NCBI RefSeq assembly: GCF_000400465.1 | Contig: NW_008806304.1 | Coordinates: 1 to 37,937 of the forward strand | Direction of reading: 5' to 3' | Length of the DNA stretch: 37,937 nt | From: Wallemia ichthyophaga EXF-994 | Taxonomy: Eukaryota; Basidiomycota; Wallemiomycetes; Wallemiales; Wallemiaceae | Shown here: piece after piece, positions 20,785-30,519 of the stretch | Position numbering within the stretch: the stretch's first letter is position 1 | Layout: each line of letters opens with the position of its first letter | Notes under the pieces: generated by a model | Told to the model about the DNA's origin: nothing | Databases searched by the model: none | What the model saw: the letters and a program-made list of their open reading frames with translations, nothing else | Translations under genes and position numbers: made by a program

Positions 20785-21789
20785 ATGGATAAACTTCGAT
20801 CTCATTTGGAAAATAAGCGTAAATTGGATCATAACGGTGACTATGGTGTGCACAAGTATTTAAAGAAGTCGGAATTTGATCAATTGGAGCAGCCACAGCA
20901 GCAACAGCAGCAGCAGCAGAAACAGCAACCCCACCAGCCACAGACGCCGCTGCGACAATCCCCGCAACCACAACACCCACCAGACACCCTCCCAAAGGAC
21001 CCCCTTACCTCCAACGAGGACTGCATCAAGCGTCTTCGCCTCAAATCCCAACCAATCCGCCTATTCGCTGAATCTGATAAAGAAAGGCGGCTTCGTCTAC
21101 GCGCTATTGAGCTGCTCTCTACTGAGTCTTCCAGCAAAGGTCAGCAGAACGACCTTCACAAGGCTCTTGAAGGTGTAGGTCAGGCCGAGTTAGGCCAGCT
21201 CGACACTGGGCAGAGTGTGCTTAGTGGTGAAAGTGCACACCCCACACATACTTACAAACCCTACACTGACGATGAACTGCGTATCACCTGGCAGATGGTC
21301 AAGGTACACCACGACAAGCTCTACGCCACTATCTACAAATGGCTCAAGAATATGCTGCGTTTGTGGGACGCTGAGCTGCAACAGCGTCCAGACGAAATTA
21401 GACGCTCGAAGCAAGGTCAACTGACCACCGCGAACCAAGTCCAAACAGCTGGATATCTCAAACCTCTTTTCAAACTGCTCAAAACCAAAACCATTCAGTT
21501 GGATGTACTCTGTCTTCTAGGCGAAATACTCCTCTATGCTCAGGAACGTAAATACCAGAATGCTAACGACGCTTACCTCCGCCTCTCGATCGGTAATGCC
21601 CCTTGGCCTATCGGGGTGACTATGGTAGGTATACACGATCGATCTGCGCGCGAGAAAATATCTAGCGGCTCTGTGGCTCATGTCCTCAACGATGAGGTTT
21701 CGAGAAAGTACATTCAGTCTGTCAAACGCGTTCTCACTTTCGCTCAGTCGAGGTATCCACCCGAAGACCTCTCGCAGATGGTGGGATAG
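20785..21789 (+). CDS. PRP18: Pre-mRNA-splicing factor Prp18
   Basis: U5-associated second-step splicing factor that stabilises 3' splice-site docking, in the nucleus. Single exon, 334 aa. The N-terminus holds a Gln/Pro-rich stretch (eight consecutive Gln encoded by CAG/CAA) and then the PRP4/SFM-like block IKRLRLKSQPIRLFAESD..RRLRLR. The C-terminal Prp18 helical domain spans about residues 165-330, with YKWLKNMLRLWDAEL, KPLFKLLKT and the conserved loop region NAPWPIGVTMVGIHDRSAREKI. Lengths and order match the family. The gene is itself intronless while nearly all neighbours carry introns. It converges with eIF4B (89 bp between stops). Confidence 0.96.
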   Translation: MDKLRSHLENKRKLDHNGDYGVHKYLKKSEFDQLEQPQQQQQQQQKQQPHQPQTPLRQSPQPQHPPDTLPKDPLTSNEDCIKRLRLKSQPIRLFAESDKERRLRLRAIELLSTESSSKGQQNDLHKALEGVGQAELGQLDTGQSVLSGESAHPTHTYKPYTDDELRITWQMVKVHHDKLYATIYKWLKNMLRLWDAELQQRPDEIRRSKQGQLTTANQVQTAGYLKPLFKLLKTKTIQLDVLCLLGEILLYAQERKYQNANDAYLRLSIGNAPWPIGVTMVGIHDRSAREKISSGSVAHVLNDEVSRKYIQSVKRVLTFAQSRYPPEDLSQMVG

Positions 21790-21878
21790 AGATGAAATGT
21801 CTTGTAATTGTATAAGCAAAATTATTTGTATATTTTAAATACACCTTTGTGTAAAAACTCCACTGCACATTGCACGCT

Positions 21879-23071
21879 CTACTCCTCCTCACCATCCTGT
21901 ACATCCAGTCCAGCCTTAGCGAAGCTGAAATTGCTATCGTGTTTCCTCGCTGTTTTTCTTTCTGGCTGCGCAACGGCGGCTGGTTTACCAGTAGGTGCGG
22001 CAGGAGCGCCCTTGCGCTCAAGGAGACTCTGCTCTCTCGTTGCGGTATCTACCGGCTTAGCGCCACCAAAGATTGAAGAGGGGTTTGAGCCGGTATGAGC
22101 CGTCTGGGTGGTACCTCTCGGAGCGAGCTGCAGTTTCCTGCGCTGGCCAGGAGCTTGAGACTGTGAGGAAGCCGAAGCGGGAGCCTTGGCAGATCTCCAA
22201 ACTTCAGGTTCTTCGCTTTGCTGTGGAGGGGCGGCACCCGCTCTAAAGTTAGCGCCACGCGACCACTCCTTCTCCTCTGCGCCAGCTCCACCAGCACTAC
22301 CACCGAAACCGAAGCCGCGCTCCGAACGAGGCGGCGCGACTGGCTTAGCGGTGCCTCTCCAGTTGACGTTGTCGTCCGGCTGGGTGTTGGTAGGTTCAGC
22401 GGCAGTCATGGGGCGAGCGGATCTCCAGGCATCCTTGTCATCAGCGAAGGACCCACCGAAACCACCCTTCTTAGGTGGCTCAGCGACGGTCACGCGCACA
22501 GGCCTCGCTGCCAGACTCTGCCCGGTTTTTGCAAGTGCACCTTTGAGGTCGTCGAGGGTGGCGAACTCAGCATAGCCAAAGCCTTTCGGACGGTCGGAGA
22601 TATCCCTCACTACCCGCACACTAGTCAGGGCGAGCTCGGCGAAGAAGGCGGCGATTTCCTCGTCGACGATGCTGTGGTTGAGGTTGCCGAGGAAGGCGGT
22701 GTATGGAGGGGCAGAAGGGAGGGGAACGGGTGGACGGGAAGCGTCGTTGCCGAAAGCACCCTCACTGGCGCCGTCTAGCCTGCCACCGAACTCGTCGCGT
22801 GCTGCTGCTGCGTGTGGGTGAGAAGAGGCGGGAGTGGATACGGTGCTGGCTCACGGGCGGTTGGTAGCTCATCAGCTACGTCGTCATCGGCCCAGGAACC
22901 ACCTGGTGGTGCTGTATTGGGTGTTACTGGCCTTGTTCTCTACTCAAACGTCAAATACCCACCCGGAGGCGCAATAAAGTCGTTCAAGGACATTTTAACC
23001 TTTTGGTTCTTCTTTGGAGCTGTGGGGGAGGCGTTGGCGTGGCCATTAACACGCACAATCCACTCACCCAT
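21879..23071 (-). CDS. TIF3: Translation initiation factor eIF4B-like RRM protein (Tif3)
   Basis: Cytoplasmic RNA-binding factor that stimulates the eIF4A helicase in cap-dependent initiation. Exons 23071-23068, 23019-22963, 22911-22855 and 22807-21879 (introns 48, 51 and 47 nt) give 348 aa. Exon 1 is just ATGG. The spliced N-terminus reads MAPKKNQKVKMSLNDF, then PPGGSWADDD. Both match the eIF4B start (KKNKKGKTISLTDF...SWAD in the human protein). The RRM has RNP2 PPYTAFLGNL and RNP1 KGFGYAEF. After it come four imperfect repeats centred on a Trp-Arg or Trp-Ser pair (DAWRSA, VNWRGT, KEWSRG, EVWRSA), like the Tif3 repeat region, and a basic/acidic end. The acceptor of intron 3 is ambiguous by one CAG, adding or losing one Ala. 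Confidence 0.9.
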
Positions 23072-23405
23072 TTTGTATAATCACTACGCTGTTTCTGTTC
23101 TCGGTTCAGTTGAGAATCTTAATTGGTGGTGGGCTATAAAAAATTATTTATTTTCTTTGGGAATAGAGTACTGCTGGTGCGTGTTCATGAGTGTATTCCC
23201 ACACCCACTCCAACCACCCCAGCCACACAGATCCAACTCCTAGTTGCAACCAACCAACTCACCGAGTTTTGAGCGCACATGTATAATATTCAGATATTCG
23301 CACTCCCTACCCTCAATTTACTCTACTGTCTTTTCAAATAAAATTTTGTGGTCGTGAATATTGCAAATTTCTGACTTTGGTGGGTTCCAGCGTAACAACT
23401 TCAAC
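23072..23405. promoter_or_regulatory. Divergent promoter region, eIF4B / eS30
   Basis: About 330 bp with no coding signal. A GGCTATAAAAAATT stretch at about 23128-23141 is a candidate TATA box for the plus strand, though it is far from the eS30 exon. The last 70 bases before the split start codon are AT-rich and likely hold the eS30 leader. Both genes serve translation, so a shared promoter would make sense (inference). Confidence 0.45.
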
Positions 23406-23810
23406 AGTAAGTAGAATTCAAAGAGGGAGGCGTGTGCGCGCGTGTGTGTGTGTGGCTATAGCTACATGAATACGCAGCCACTCTACGCTCTCGCTCTCCC
23501 TTGCAACACCCACTCACTCCTCGCAGTGGGTAAGGTCCACGGTTCATTGGCTCGTGCTGGTAAGGTCAGATCTCAAGCACCAAAGTGAGTTATAGTGCGC
23601 ACATACACACCCAGTCTAACGCATCCCCAGAGTTGAACCACAAGAGAAGAAGAAGGTGTGATTAGTGGATATCCCCACAGACCCCTCTGACTTCCCCTTC
23701 AGACCCCTAAGGGCCGCGCTCACAAGCGTATGCTCTACAACCGTCGCTTCGTCAACGTTACTCTCATGCCAAACGGAAAGCGCAAAATGAATGCCAACCC
23801 AGAGAAGTAA
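23406..23810 (+). CDS. RPS30: 40S ribosomal protein eS30
   Basis: Small-subunit ribosomal protein, 63 aa after splicing. Exons are 23406, 23527-23584, 23631-23655 and 23703-23810 (introns 120, 46 and 47 nt). The protein begins [17 protein letters not shown], continues KVEPQEKKK, then [20 protein letters not shown] and ends NANPEK; this is the yeast-type eS30, without the ubiquitin-like FAU fusion of animals. The start codon is split: A at 23406, then a GTAAGT donor, then TG at 23527. If the 120-nt intron were kept, an ATG at 23466 would read in frame into GKVHGS and add about 20 residues. The 120-nt intron is the longest here and contains a GT dinucleotide run at about 23441-23453. Ribosomal proteins with long first introns are common in fungi. 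Confidence 0.93.
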
Positions 23811-23889
23811 ATTGGTGTGTATCGTGTTCTTGTACGCACGCCAATATCGATCCATCGAGTTACATTTGTTTTGATCCGCTCCGGCTAGT

Positions 23890-24736
23890 TCACTGTGCCA
23901 TGGCAAAATTTGCATCCTCCACTGAGGCTATAACGTCAGTGCCCTCGACCAACTTGCTTCTTGCATAGCGGCCATTGTCAAGGTCGTTCTTCTCGGCCCT
24001 CTCCTCCGCCTCGAGGATGTCCTTGCAGATACCCGACTCGATATGGCGCTTTACCAGTCTCTGCTTGGTCATGGCTTGGTCAATATCGATCCATATCTTC
24101 CTGTCTAGCGTGTGGGCTGCACTGGCCCACCGCTCCTCATCTAGCAGGACATAGTTGCCCTCTACGATGACGACAGCGACGTGCTCATCGATCTGCACAC
24201 CCCCCGGCGTCGGATCTTTGAGCGAATGTGAGAATGTCGGTGCTTGCAGTGCTACCCTGGGTTCATCCTTGAGTGCGTGGATGAAGCGCGTGTACTCTTG
24301 CGCATCGAAAGTGTGAGGTGCGCCCTGCGACCGATTTCAGCGGGATTTCGCGCAAAACAAGACATACGCACACGTCTAGCAAATGCAGCAGCTGGGTCCT
24401 GCAGAGCGGCTTCAGCTATCTCAACAACCTTATTACACTCCCCCACGCACTGGAAATTGAGACAGCTGCTCACGCGTATAATGCCAGCCATCCATACTCA
24501 CGCACACAGCGCTGATGGCGTGGCTGGTGAGTTTATCTGTGAGATGCTTCGTGAAGGCTGCGTGGGCGTGAGTGGGTGTGTGCCTTGCAGCGTCACCACC
24601 CACAGCTCTTCCCGGAGCCGGGGAATCCTCCGACGCCGACCAGATATCTCTGTGTGCCAAATAACACGCTGTTTCGATTATCTCCCTTCAAATCGCAGAG
24701 AATATCATTCAATACACGGTTGGTGATGTGATCCAT
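23890..24736 (-). CDS. P-loop kinase of the uridine kinase/pantothenate kinase-like group (Yfh7-like)
   Basis: Exons 24736-24604, 24557-24451, 24398-24372 and 24324-23890 (introns 46, 52 and 47 nt) give 233 aa. Exon 3 is only 27 nt (nine codons). The spliced protein has Walker A GFPGSGKS, then MDGWHYTREQLSQFPDP, RRGAPHTFDAQEY, a VVIVEGNYVLLDE strand (Walker B-like) and a lid with QRLVKRHIESGI. This order is typical of Yfh7 and of bacterial nucleoside/nucleotide kinase family proteins related to uridine kinase. The phosphorylated substrate of Yfh7 is not established, so none is proposed. There is no targeting signal. It converges with eS30 (79 bp between stops) and diverges from the BRO1 gene. 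Confidence 0.85.
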
Positions 24737-24831
24737 TGGTGGTGGTGGTTGTAAGGGAATCAAACTACATTTATTTTATTTGGTTTATTTGCTGAAATAT
24801 TTCATCTCCCGCTCCTTAGCAGATTACGCTG

Positions 24832-27485
24832 ATGAACCAGCTCGCAGTGCCATACAAGCAAGCCAGCGATATTGACATACCCAGCGCTGTAAATGACTTT
24901 CTAACGCGTAAGAATATTCCTCCACAGTCGCTCGAAAGCGATGTATCCCGCTGGAGTGATTTGCGACGTCGCTGCATGCTACAACACGCCCAAAACAGCT
25001 TCCCTGAATATCTCCACCAGCTCACGTACATATCCACAAGACTCCCGCGCGACATAATCTCTTTCGACTTTGCCACCCCTTTCCCCCACACCGCCGCCTT
25101 CTCTACCGAGGAAAGCTACGCGCTCGCCGATATCCACTACGAGAAGGCCGCGCTGCTGTTCAACATAGCCGCCGCCTTCTCCCAATCCGCCGCCCAGCGC
25201 AGTCGCGCTTCCACTGACGGTATCAAAGCTGCTATCCAGGATCTGCAGGTGAGACCACTGATTTGTCTTTCTTTTTCCCTTTTCATTCCCATCGCAGCTG
25301 TCTGCCGGTGCGTTCGACTTGCTCAGCGACTCCCTCAGCGCCCTCAAGACCCACACTGCCACCACCCCCGACCTCGCACCAGACTACATCCGCACGCTCT
25401 CCACCCTCATGCTCGCCCAGGCGCAGGAATGCTACTGGCAGAAAGCCGTGCTGGATAACCTCAAGAACGGCTCTATAGCCAAGGTATCGATGGGTGTGAG
25501 TGGGTGTGCTATGCTACACGCGGTTACTACCCGACTCACACGCTCACACTCACGCAGGTATCCAATCTCTACGAAGAGGCCTGCCAATTCGCCCTCAACT
25601 CTACTCCTCCTCCCGCTGATGCCCTTCCTCCGATATGGATCGCGCATATGCAGGTAAAGGCACACCACTTCGCCGCTGCCGCGCAGTATAGGCGCAGTCT
25701 CGATGATCTCAGTGCGAGCAGGTAAGTTTGTGTGAGTGAGGGTTTACACCAGCTCATACAGCTCAGATACGGACACGAGCTTTCTCGTCTCAATCTCGCC
25801 TCGGAGTTAGTAAAGAAAGCGATAGACTTCACCCATCGCAATCGAGTCCTGGAAGCAGTGAGACACGATCTCAAAGTAGGTTATTGATTGACTGCACAGC
25901 AACACAGCGCACACCCGCTCACACACGCACAACGCAGGGTCTGCACGAGACGGTGCTAGAGAGTCTAGCGCGGGGGACGAAAGACAACGATTTGATCTAC
26001 CTGCACGATGTGCCAACGCCGCACCATCTGCCAGCGATAGCGCCAGCGCGTATGGTTAGAGGTGTAGTGGGGGTGTCACTGACGAGTCAACACCCTACCA
26101 TCCCTCCAGACGCCCTCCTCTTTGCACGCCTTACGCCCCTTGCTGTCGACGCGGCGTGCGAGCTGTGGGGCAATCGCAAACGCAGCCGTGTGCGCGAACT
26201 TGAACAACATACAGCCCACCTCGACAAGATGCAAGCAGAGGCACTACACGCTCTTAATCTCCCAGGGTCGCTGCAAGCGGGTGATCGCCGCGCTGATATT
26301 CCCCCAGGTCTACTCAGGAAAACGGAGGAGGTGGGATCTGATGGTGGCTTAAACCTGCTCGACCGCCTCGTTGATGATGTTCAACTCCTCGCTCTTGGCT
26401 GCGAAGGCGTGCTCGACGAGGCTGTCGACTTGCTCGCGTTGGAGGAGGACGAAGATGGCCGTGTGCGTGCACAGCAATCTCAGTCGCAGCATGAAAACGA
26501 TGCACACACAAACACAGCCGGTGTCGCCGATGTGCAAGTCTCGTCTATCGCTCACGCGCCCCTCGCGCAAGAGATACAGTCGCTGCAGCACACCCTAGAG
26601 GCTGCGTCGCGGTCAGATGGGATAGTTCAGCAGAAAATGGCGGCAGCACGAGCGGATTTGGAGCTTATATCGTCGGATGTGGAGTGCATCAGACGGTCGT
26701 TGCCTAGTCATAGCCATACAGCACACGTACATACTCATGCGCACTCCCTCCCCGTCGACGAGAACACTCGCAGCCTGCGCAGTGCACTCGAGAAACTCGA
26801 CGATCTCGCGGATGATCGCAGAGTGCTTGTGCAGGACGTGAAGAGTATTGTCAAACGCGACGATATCCGCACCAAAATAATCAGAGTGTTTGAGGAGAGC
26901 AAGCGGAGTGAGAGTGGAGTGAGCGAGGAGCACAACCAAAACAATCAGCACACAGACACTGACACTGACACTGACACACTCAGCCAATCAAATATGGCTA
27001 TATTCGACGCCCTCTTTGAAGATGAGATGCGCAAATACGACGAGATTTTCACAGAACTCGAGACTAATAGTAGCAGCCAAGATGCGCTGCTTAGCACCAC
27101 GCGACAGCTATACAGCTTATTCGAGAAGCGCAAGCAGACAGACGCGGGTTACGTCGCGCGCCAAGACAAGCTGCAAGCGCTCGACCTGGCCTACTACACG
27201 TATATAGAGATAAAGAATAATCTCAACGAGGGACTGCAGTTCTACAACAATTTCAGTCAGCTAGCTCATGGACTGAAAGGCGGGGTGGACAAGTTTATTC
27301 ATCACCGCAGACTTGAGAGACAAGTGGCGATTGAGAAGTTGTCTAAGCACATAGAGAGCCTCACGCTGCACGAGAGCAGAGAGAGCATCACTAATTCCCC
27401 TCTTAAATCCTTTGCGAGGATACCTGATTCTCCTTCTCATCAGTTCGGAGAGTGGGATGAGAGTAAGCCGATACGGTTTGGATGA
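24832..27485 (+). CDS. BRO1-domain protein (ALIX/Bro1/Rim20 family)
   Basis: Likely ESCRT-III-binding adaptor at endosomes, either in cargo sorting (Bro1) or in pH signalling (Rim20/PalA). Exons 24832-25248, 25298-25483, 25558-25721, 25767-25875 and 25938-27485 give 807 aa. The BRO1 domain occupies about residues 1-360: an N-terminal Lys/Ser-rich strand, ADIHYEKAALLFNIAAAFSQ (the conserved E-K-x-x-L-F-N block), LSAGAFDLL, AQAQECYWQKAV, and YRRSLDDLSASRYGHELSRL. The rest is a long coiled-coil region resembling the V domain. A proline-rich C-terminal tail as in yeast Bro1 or ALIX is missing. A TD-repeat encoded by GACACT units lies at about 26953-26980. The segment 26052-26111 (60 bp, GTATGG...CTCCAG) could be a further in-frame intron. 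Sequence alone does not decide between Bro1 and Rim20. Confidence 0.85.
26953..26980 (+). repeat. GACACT hexanucleotide microsatellite in the BRO1 gene
   Basis: About four and a half tandem GACACT units lie inside the long coiled-coil exon and encode alternating Thr-Asp (TDTDTDTDT). The units keep the reading frame, so copy-number change would lengthen or shorten the protein by two residues per unit. Confidence 0.8.
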
Positions 27486-27527
27486 GATGACGTATGCCAA
27501 TTACATTCATTTTCTATATGCATTACA

Positions 27528-28448
27528 TTATTCTGCCTTGCTCTTATTGCTGCCATTGCTACCATCCCTCCTGTTGCTGGTCCCGCTCCTGCCCCTGTTA
27601 TCACCCCGCGCATGCACGACGACAGCTTTGAAGAAATACGCACAAGTCAGCACGAGCATGACGACCGAGCGAGCGCCGAGGTGAGTGTGAGAGGGAGAAT
27701 CAGAGATGGCTGTGTAGTCAGGATGCGAGTGAGTCAACACGCCGTACAACACGGTGCACAAAAGCGCGATCCACAACTCGAGTGTGTCTATCCAGCCGAC
27801 GCCATCGCGCAGGGGATGAGGAGTAGAGAGAGACCAGCCGAGGGGACGCGTAACGCCTAGCACGCCCCCAATGAGCGAGCCCGCAGAAGGTGCCAGAGTA
27901 CCCAGCACCAATTGGGGAAAGAGGGAGTGGGCGTAGTTTGGGTGGCGCGCGCTGCCTAGCACTGCCCCTGTCAGTGCCCCACTCCGTAGCAGTCCGTCTA
28001 CCAGCGGACATGCAAAATCTACAACTTGAGCCGGGGGCGTAGGGAGATAGCGCAGAAACATGTGCACCGTAACGTAGTTGATGAGCGGGTATGGCGAAAG
28101 CAGCTGCGTGTACGGCTGCTGCAGTATACTCGCTATCAATATCGATCCCGACCACGCTAGGACGAGGTAGTTGCCGATGTATGCGGCGATATGGGACCGC
28201 TTTGGCGGGCGGAGCGATTCGCTCACGGTTTCAGATTCACGTTCGGTTTCATATTCTGCTTGGCTTTTTGCTGTGTATGCTAGCGATATGCGCGCGGCAT
28301 CTGTACAGTGTGAGCGAGTGCTGCGCATCAGAAGCATGAGCCACCCACGAAGCGTCGTGATCCACGGGAAGGGATAGAGTACACGGTGCACGTCCACGCT
28401 GCTCCCTTCGATCAGCACCGATAGAGCCCTTAACAATGCTGGCCACAT
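27528..28448 (-). CDS. Polytopic membrane protein of unknown function
   Basis: Single exon from the ATG at 28448, 306 aa (an upstream non-ATG extension is not used). The first 90 residues are amphipathic, with Arg/Ser- and Glu-rich linkers (YETERESETVSES). Then come about six hydrophobic segments: YIGNYLVLAWSGSILIASIL, a YPLINYVTVHMFL segment, a Gly-rich LGTLAPSAGSLIGGVLGV, LELWIALLCTVLYGVL, and SVVMLVLTCAYFFKAVVV. It ends in a short basic Ser/Asn tail. The layout is loosely reminiscent of trimeric intracellular cation channels (TRIC), but I see no KEV-type motif and do not assign it. It converges with the BRO1 gene with only 42 bp between stops. Confidence 0.7.
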   Translation of the reverse strand: MWPALLRALSVLIEGSSVDVHRVLYPFPWITTLRGWLMLLMRSTRSHCTDAARISLAYTAKSQAEYETERESETVSESLRPPKRSHIAAYIGNYLVLAWSGSILIASILQQPYTQLLSPYPLINYVTVHMFLRYLPTPPAQVVDFACPLVDGLLRSGALTGAVLGSARHPNYAHSLFPQLVLGTLAPSAGSLIGGVLGVTRPLGWSLSTPHPLRDGVGWIDTLELWIALLCTVLYGVLTHSHPDYTAISDSPSHTHLGARSVVMLVLTCAYFFKAVVVHARGDNRGRSGTSNRRDGSNGSNKSKAE

Positions 28449-28644
28449 GAACCTGTCAATTTGGAAGAAACACACAAATTACTTTCAGAAAGCATAAAGA
28501 TGCTGACATCTACTAGCTACCAGTGCGCTTCTAGCCTACTCCCATCCTCATATTGCTCAAACCTCGACTCGCACTTCAAGACATGAACGTGAAAATCAAT
28601 TTGCAATTCAGATACACAAATCCAGACAGCGCGCGCTGAATATA

Positions 28645-30197
28645 TCAGTTAAACAGTATCTCATTTGATTTCTCTACTGTGCGCTCAGCACCGGGGGAAG
28701 CCCCCTGTGGACGAGGAAATGGCTCCAAGCCGAGCAACTGGCGTGAAGGACCAGCCTCGACGTTTTCTGGGAGCATTCGACCAAAGAAGTGACTCTCGCC
28801 CTCGCCGCCCGGGAAGTCAGATGGCGGCAGACCCTTGATGAATCTGCTCCTCTGATCGACGAGATAATGCGCGTTGTTGATGGTGAGTGGTATGGCTGGT
28901 ATGTAGAGAACACTGGAGTCGCTCTGTCCGTGATGCTCCGGCTCCACGGCGTGCACTACGTCGCTGTGCCAGTACACCTGGTCGCCAGGTGAGAGACTTG
29001 GCGCAGACACCATCGTCTTATCGAGCTGCAAGTGCGGGTGCGTGTGACTGCTCAGCTCCTGCGTCCTACCCTGTGAGCCGCCTGGGAAGTGCGTGCTCTC
29101 CAGATCCAGCTTCCAATCGCTGAAGTCCAGATGCTGCGGGGTCCTGACAGGCGCAAAGAATGGCCGAAGAATGATATACGCTGTTGCTAGCTTGAGATCG
29201 ACTGGCAGAACTTTGAGTGTACCCTCGCGTGGCCCGACCTTGCTCAAACTCGTCCAGCCTTTGTTTTTGGCGCAAGGTTAGAGAATTACGGTCGAAAAGT
29301 TTACATCCCTCACTCACCCTGGAACGGTCTGTAGACTGAACAGCCTCCTGCTGCACCATACAAGTCAAATTGCGCATTCAAGCGAGGCGACACGTCGAAT
29401 GGGTCATGCTCCTCCCAGTTGCCTTGGAGGATGTGCTTCCAGCATGCCCTGTATCCTGGATCCTCCCAGCGCTCCAGAGAACCACCATCGATATGAGGCC
29501 CCAGTGCAAATTGGGAATCGCCCGGCTTGCGAATTCTCAATCTGTCCAAGTAAGACATGACAGAACCAAGACTGATCTCAGATTGCGGATCGCTGGCATG
29601 GAGAAGGTTAAGGAGGAACTCCTGCGTCTGTCTCAAAGCAGGATGACATCTGGCCTCAGTCTGAGCCACAGAGTGGTACAACTCGAACACCTGGACATCA
29701 TCTGCAGGGAACCCCCTCACTCTGTCCTTATTCGCACGCGCATAGTCGCGGATAGACTGCTTCCAGCGGAGCGCCTCACCCTCAGGCACACCCCCATCGA
29801 CTACCACCGAGCCGACTTTCTTGATGCGTTCTAGTATATCTACATCCATACCACTCTTTATCTGATGGAAAGGTAGGCGCGGGATAGCGTCTGAGCCGAG
29901 AGCTTCGACGTGCTCGACCTCCATCTTCAGTCTACTGAGAACGTCTCTCCATGATTCAATCAGACTGTCCTTCCACATATTCTTCTTGAGATGAGAAAAT
30001 CGCTGTGGAAGCTCCACCGGCTTGTCACCCGAGAGCGATGCAAAGACACTGGCGATAGAGCCCTCCTCTTTCTCTTTAGGCGGCGCTTTAGGAGGTGCTT
30101 TTGTGGCGAGGAGTCGCGAATATGACCCGACAGCCTTTTTTGTAGTTGTCTTTGTTGCCATGGCACTTGTGCGTTTTGTAATACTCAGATAAACCAT
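28645..30197 (-). CDS. DUF1479-family protein (putative 2-oxoglutarate/Fe(II) oxygenase fold)
   Basis: Exons 30197-29318 and 29258-28645 (59-nt intron) give 497 aa. A second in-frame ATG at 30161 (CCATGGC context) would give a start 12 residues later. The N-terminal 60 residues are basic, Ser/Thr/Ala/Lys-rich and could be a mitochondrial presequence. The body matches the DUF1479 pattern: PRLPFHQIKSG, GSVVVDGGVPE, ALGPHIDGGSLERW (H-x-D), YGAAGGCSVYRPFQGW across the splice, and a distal WHSDVVHAVEPEH. The H-x-D plus a distal His resemble a metal-binding triad of cupin-fold oxygenases (inference). The family is widespread in bacteria (YbiU) and fungi, with no agreed function. Confidence 0.85.
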
Positions 30198-30519
30198 CTT
30201 GCCTTTGACACCTGGACTGATGATAATCAACCCGATTAGCGAGCAAGACCTTTTATGTATATCCAGCGCGGCTTTCGTGCAATTTGAGGTTACTTTCCAG
30301 GGCGCAGCATGGGGCTCCGATGGAGGCGTGGCGTGGTGAGGTGTGGGGTTGGTTGAGAGTGGGGCAGGCGTGTCTTTGCGCTCACAGCGCAGCTTCTCAG
30401 TTGTACTACCTCGGCTAAACCTTGATCACATGCGAGCAAGTCGGACATGCACGAGCACAGTAAAATGTAATTTCGAGAAGCTCAGTCCCCGTCTATTAAA
30501 AACACAGCGATAGATACAC
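30198..30519. promoter_or_regulatory. Upstream region of the DUF1479 gene
   Basis: This 322-bp spacer lies between two minus-strand genes. A CATAAAAGG/TATACAT stretch at about 30249-30262 (read on the minus strand) is a TATA-like candidate for the DUF1479 gene. A G/T-rich block at about 30325-30370 has repeated GGTGTGG and GGTTGG words. I found no coding sequence. Confidence 0.4.

Noticed and set aside
22812-23243. A 143-residue plus-strand frame opposite eIF4B
   Set aside because: It runs antisense to three spliced eIF4B exons whose protein matches the family. Its own sequence is Gly/Ser/Val-rich noise.
26052-26111. A further intron in the BRO1 gene
   Set aside because: It has plausible ends and a length divisible by three, but the unspliced residues are also acceptable and the donor is weak. 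It is noted in the gene entry only.
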